From Bacteroidia bacterium (GTDB lineage Bacteria > Bacteroidota > Bacteroidia > Flavobacteriales > Flavobacteriaceae), in the NCBI GenBank assembly GCA_030428865.1, contig JAUIEK010000001.1:186001-250000 (forward strand): DNA of 64,000 nt, given 5' to 3'. The number at the start of each line of letters is the position of its first letter. Positions within the stretch are counted from its first letter, which is position 1. The translations under genes and the position numbers were made by a program. This document shows, in pieces, positions 61,764-64,000 of this stretch. The notes below the pieces were generated by a model. It ran no database searches, was not told the origin of the DNA, and was given only the letters and a program-made list of their open reading frames with translations.

Positions 61764-62546
61764 ATGAATTTCGAAAATATTATTGTAGATAAATCTGATG
61801 GATTAGCAATTGTAACGGTTAATCGACCTAAAAAATTAAACGCTTTAAATAAAGCGACGATAGAAGAACTTCATACTGCTTTTGATTCACTTAATATTGA
61901 TAACACCATTAAAGTTATTATTCTTACAGGTTCCGGAGATAAGGCTTTTGTTGCAGGAGCAGATATTGCTGAGTTTGCTCATTTTGATGTAAAACAAGGA
62001 GGAGAGTTAGCAGCAAAAGGACAGGAGTTATTATTTAATTTTATTGAAAATTTATCAACTCCAGTAATCGCAGCAATTAATGGTTTTGCTTTAGGAGGAG
62101 GACTTGAGTTAGCCATGGCTTGTCATTTTAGAATCGCATCTGACAATGCAAAAATGGGCTTACCAGAAGTTTCGCTAGGAGTGATTCCTGGTTATGGAGG
62201 TACTCAACGATTACCACAATTAGTAGGAAAAGGAAAAGCAATGGAACTAATTATGACAGCAGGAATGATTTCTGCTGAAGAAGCTTTACAATCAAGATTG
62301 ATAAATCACGTTACAACACAAGAAGAGTTACTACCTCTAGCAAAAAAACTTTCAGAAAAAATCATGAAAAATTCTTCTGTAGCAATTGCTGCAGCAATTA
62401 ATGCAATCAATGCTTCATATACAGACGGAGTAGATGGATATGATGTTGAGATTGGTGAATTTGGAAATTGTTTTGGAACAGAAGATTTTAAAGAAGGAAC
62501 AACTGCTTTCTTAGAAAAAAGAAAACCAAATTTTCCTGGAAAATAA
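61764..62546 (+). CDS. Enoyl-CoA hydratase/isomerase family protein
   Basis: A 260-residue crotonase-fold enzyme. Features are 'IVTVNRPKKLNALN', the oxyanion-hole segments 'AFVAGADIAEFAH' and 'NGFALGGGLELAMACHFRIA' (catalytic Glu), and 'MGLPEVSLGVIPGYGGTQRL' with the second Glu. With both glutamates present, hydratase activity on short-chain enoyl-CoA (beta-oxidation or amino-acid breakdown) is likely. It starts 4 bases after the kinase stop, an odd operon partner. Its stop faces the HD gene's stop, 4 bases apart. Confidence 0.92.
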   Translation: MNFENIIVDKSDGLAIVTVNRPKKLNALNKATIEELHTAFDSLNIDNTIKVIILTGSGDKAFVAGADIAEFAHFDVKQGGELAAKGQELLFNFIENLSTPVIAAINGFALGGGLELAMACHFRIASDNAKMGLPEVSLGVIPGYGGTQRLPQLVGKGKAMELIMTAGMISAEEALQSRLINHVTTQEELLPLAKKLSEKIMKNSSVAIAAAINAINASYTDGVDGYDVEIGEFGNCFGTEDFKEGTTAFLEKRKPNFPGK

Positions 62547-62550
62547 ATAA

Positions 62551-63213
62551 TTATACTTTTCCATTCCATTCATCATAGAACTGAGCTAAAAAACTTTCCA
62601 TGAACTCATGGCGTTTTTCAGCAAGTTTCTTTCCTGTCTTCGTATTCATTTTATCTTTTAGCAATAAAAGCTTTTCGTAAAAATGGTTGATAGAAGGTGC
62701 TGTCGAATTTTTATATTCTTCTTTTGTTAGATTAGGGTTAGGAGGCATGGCGGGATTGTATAGAGCTCGATTTTTATATCCTCCATAATTAAAGCAGCGA
62801 GCAATTCCTACAGCACCAATTGCATCTAGTCTGTCAGCATCTTGAACTACATTTAGCTCTGCTGATTGAAAGTCCTTTTTATTTTTACTAGCCAAAGAAG
62901 ATTTGAACGAGATATGTTTAATAATGTTTTCGATGTGTTGTATAATGGCTTCATCTACTTGTTCTTTTTCTAAAAAAATTCGTGCTTTTTTAGGACCTAA
63001 AGATTCATCACCATTATGAAATTTCGCATCAGCAATATCATGTAATAAAGCTCCTAGAGAAACAACAAAAATATCCACATTCTCTTCTTCAGAAATTAAT
63101 AAGGCATTTTTATAAACACGTTCTATATGAAACCAATCATGTCCACCTTCGGCATCTTTTAGTGTTTGTTTTACAAATGCAATTGTGTTTTTAATAATTC
63201 TTTGCTTTTCCAT
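62551..63213 (-). CDS. HD-domain phosphohydrolase, YedJ-like
   Basis: A 220-residue HD-superfamily protein. The metal residues are 'GGHDWFHIERVYKNAL' (His), 'GALLHDIADAKFHNGDE' (HD) and 'VVQDADRLDAIGAVGIARC' (distal Asp). Members related to YedJ hydrolyse nucleotides or other phosphates; the substrate here is not given by sequence. A terminator of the bacilliredoxin gene lies directly upstream, so it has its own but weakly defined promoter. Confidence 0.88.
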   Translation of the reverse strand: MEKQRIIKNTIAFVKQTLKDAEGGHDWFHIERVYKNALLISEEENVDIFVVSLGALLHDIADAKFHNGDESLGPKKARIFLEKEQVDEAIIQHIENIIKHISFKSSLASKNKKDFQSAELNVVQDADRLDAIGAVGIARCFNYGGYKNRALYNPAMPPNPNLTKEEYKNSTAPSINHFYEKLLLLKDKMNTKTGKKLAEKRHEFMESFLAQFYDEWNGKV

Positions 63214-63220
63214 AAATTAA

Positions 63221-63250
63221 AACAAAAAATCCACTCGTTTTGAGTGGATT
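63221..63250 (-). terminator. Terminator of the bacilliredoxin gene
   Basis: The stem AATCCACTC/GAGTGGATT (63228-63236/63242-63250) with a GTTTT loop is followed, on the minus strand, by TTTTTGTTTT. Confidence 0.9.
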
Positions 63251-63265
63251 CGTATTTTAAGTAGA

Positions 63266-63676
63266 TTAACAAAACTCTTCGTAGGCACTTGCTAAGTTTT
63301 CTGCAATCATTTGTGCAGATCTTCCTTCAATATGATGACGCTCTAGCATATGCACCAATTCACCATCCTTAAACAAGGCAACAGCAGGTGAAGATGGCGG
63401 AAACGGAACCATATATTCTCTTGCTTTGGCGGTAGACTCTTTATCTACTCCTGCAAAAACAGTAGTTAAATAATCAGGTTTTTTATTGTTGTGCAAAGAA
63501 GCAAGTGTTCCAGGTCTAGCAGTTCCTGCAGCACATCCGCAAACAGAATTTATCATTACCAAAGTAGTTCCTTTTTTGGCAATTGCACTATCTACATCTT
63601 CAGCTGTATGTAAAGCTTTAAAACCATTGCTGGTTAATTCTTCTTGCATGGGTTTTACTAATTCTTCAGGATACAT
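63266..63676 (-). CDS. Bacilliredoxin, BrxA/BrxB (YphP/YqiW) family
   Basis: A 136-residue thioredoxin-like protein with the CGC active site Cys46-Gly-Cys48 in 'NSVCGCAAGTARPG'. Family features 'MYPEELVKPMQEELTSNG' and 'YMVPFPPSSPAVALFKDGEL' are present. Brx proteins remove bacillithiol mixed disulfides from proteins; Bacteroidota often make bacillithiol, so that role fits, though biosynthesis genes are not in this window. Its promoter has a -7 box at 63699-63706. Confidence 0.93.
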   Translation of the reverse strand: MYPEELVKPMQEELTSNGFKALHTAEDVDSAIAKKGTTLVMINSVCGCAAGTARPGTLASLHNNKKPDYLTTVFAGVDKESTAKAREYMVPFPPSSPAVALFKDGELVHMLERHHIEGRSAQMIAENLASAYEEFC

Positions 63677-63698
63677 ATTTTAAGAAAATTTTAGAGCA

Positions 63699-63706
63699 CA
63701 AAGATA
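63699..63706 (-). promoter_or_regulatory. -7 box TATCTTTG of the bacilliredoxin gene
   Basis: An exact minus-strand TAnnTTTG, 22 bases before the start, divergent from the box at 63731-63738. Confidence 0.6.
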
Positions 63707-63730
63707 CAGATTATAAAGCAATCAAAACAG

Positions 63731-63738
63731 TATCTTTG
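63731..63738 (+). promoter_or_regulatory. -7 box TATCTTTG of the DjlA/TerB-like gene
   Basis: An exact TAnnTTTG, 19 bases before the ATG at 63758. Confidence 0.6.
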
Positions 63739-63757
63739 GAAATCAGAACGATAAGAA

Positions 63758-64000
63758 ATGAGAAGTTTTACAAAGTGGTTAGGAGCAGGTGTAGGGTTTA
63801 CTTTTGGAGGACCAATAGGCGCCATAATAGGTTTTGCGGCAGGAACAATTATTGATGCATATACAAAAGAAGATTTTGAAAGAGAAGCGAAAAGATACTA
63901 CCACGGTGCCAGTTCAGAATCAGAAAAAACACTTCCTGGAGATTTTGAAATTAGTTTGTTAATTCTCGCAGCTGTCGTTATAAAATCTGATGGGAAAGTA
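63758..64000 (+). CDS. N-terminal part of a DjlA/TerB-family protein (partial)
   Basis: The gene runs off the right edge after 81 codons. It starts 'MRSFTKWLGAGVGFTFGGPI' with a glycine-rich hydrophobic hairpin (GPIGAIIGFAAGTIIDAY), then 'EISLLILAAVVIKSDGKV', the opening of a TerB (tellurite-resistance-like) domain. This matches the flavobacterial DjlA-like co-chaperone layout: glycine-rich membrane hairpin, TerB domain and a C-terminal J domain. The J domain, if present, lies outside the window. Confidence 0.8.
   Translation, partial: MRSFTKWLGAGVGFTFGGPIGAIIGFAAGTIIDAYTKEDFEREAKRYYHGASSESEKTLPGDFEISLLILAAVVIKSDGKV

Overview
The window is chromosomal DNA from a member of the Bacteroidota, almost certainly a marine-type Flavobacteriaceae. 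The evidence is low GC, starts that rarely have a Shine-Dalgarno sequence, and many copies of the Bacteroidota -7 promoter box TAnnTTTG (about two dozen exact copies placed before genes). It also has a type IX secretion cargo protein, lipoproteins of the DUF4270 and DUF4296 families, an AtpZ-bactofilin-ATP synthase cluster without beta and epsilon genes, and dihydroorotase and LeuS forms typical of the phylum. I cannot name the genus. No tRNA, rRNA, CRISPR array, insertion sequence or prophage was seen. It is a housekeeping region with about 60 genes.

Layout. 1-6.4 kb: the tail of a probable PorW/SprE gene, bactofilin, AtpZ, a small membrane protein, then atpB-E-F-H-A-G; a 72-bp inverted-repeat element sits between atpA and atpG. 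6.4-13.6 kb: lipoproteins of unknown role, an AlbA_2 protein, a SIMPL protein, an ALDH7-type aldehyde dehydrogenase, and an ECF sigma factor coupled to an anti-sigma-like membrane protein. 13.7-25 kb: LuxE-like and YHS proteins, tyrS, an epimerase, a glycosyltransferase-pyrC-DUF4296 operon, DUF4271-hemD, and panC-panD-flippase-radA. 25-32 kb: a stand-alone GT5 N-domain, a DUF4270 lipoprotein and glmS; a small flavoprotein and marC; a DUF3109 protein; a small lipoprotein; a cold-shock protein. 32-37.5 kb: a nucleotide block, nrdB-nrdA-dgt. 37.5-42 kb: a large T9SS-exported BNR-repeat protein and dxs. 42-50 kb: tadA-bioF-bioD-bioA-ketoacyl synthase, an NfeD/flotillin pair, then bioB. 50-56 kb: a cupin/JmjC-like protein, a site-2 protease, a SCO protein, and feoA-feoB with a tiny cysteine-rich partner. 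56-64 kb: a DUF2911 protein, an unusually long leuS, a lipoprotein-histidine kinase-enoyl-CoA hydratase operon, an HD hydrolase, a bacilliredoxin, and the start of a DjlA/TerB-like gene.

Functional groups: energy coupling (F0 and F1 alpha, gamma, delta), biotin synthesis from pimeloyl-thioester to biotin, dNTP supply, pantothenate synthesis, ferrous iron uptake, and envelope proteins. Several annotated starts were moved using promoter positions and family N-termini: aldehyde dehydrogenase, rseP, tadA, bioA, atpG, the YHS protein, one lipoprotein and the FeoB-associated protein.

No defence island or obviously new multi-gene system is present. The observations most worth testing are: (1) an ECF sigma gene whose full family-length frame can begin only at ATT; (2) a ketoacyl synthase with an intact Cys-His-His triad inside the biotin cluster, with its own promoter, which may serve pimeloyl synthesis; (3) promoters placed so close to start codons that leaderless mRNAs are expected; (4) a candidate metal-repressor operator inside the feoA promoter; (5) an orphan promoter plus hairpin between cspA and nrdB that could be a small RNA; (6) an enlarged insertion in LeuS just before KMSKS.
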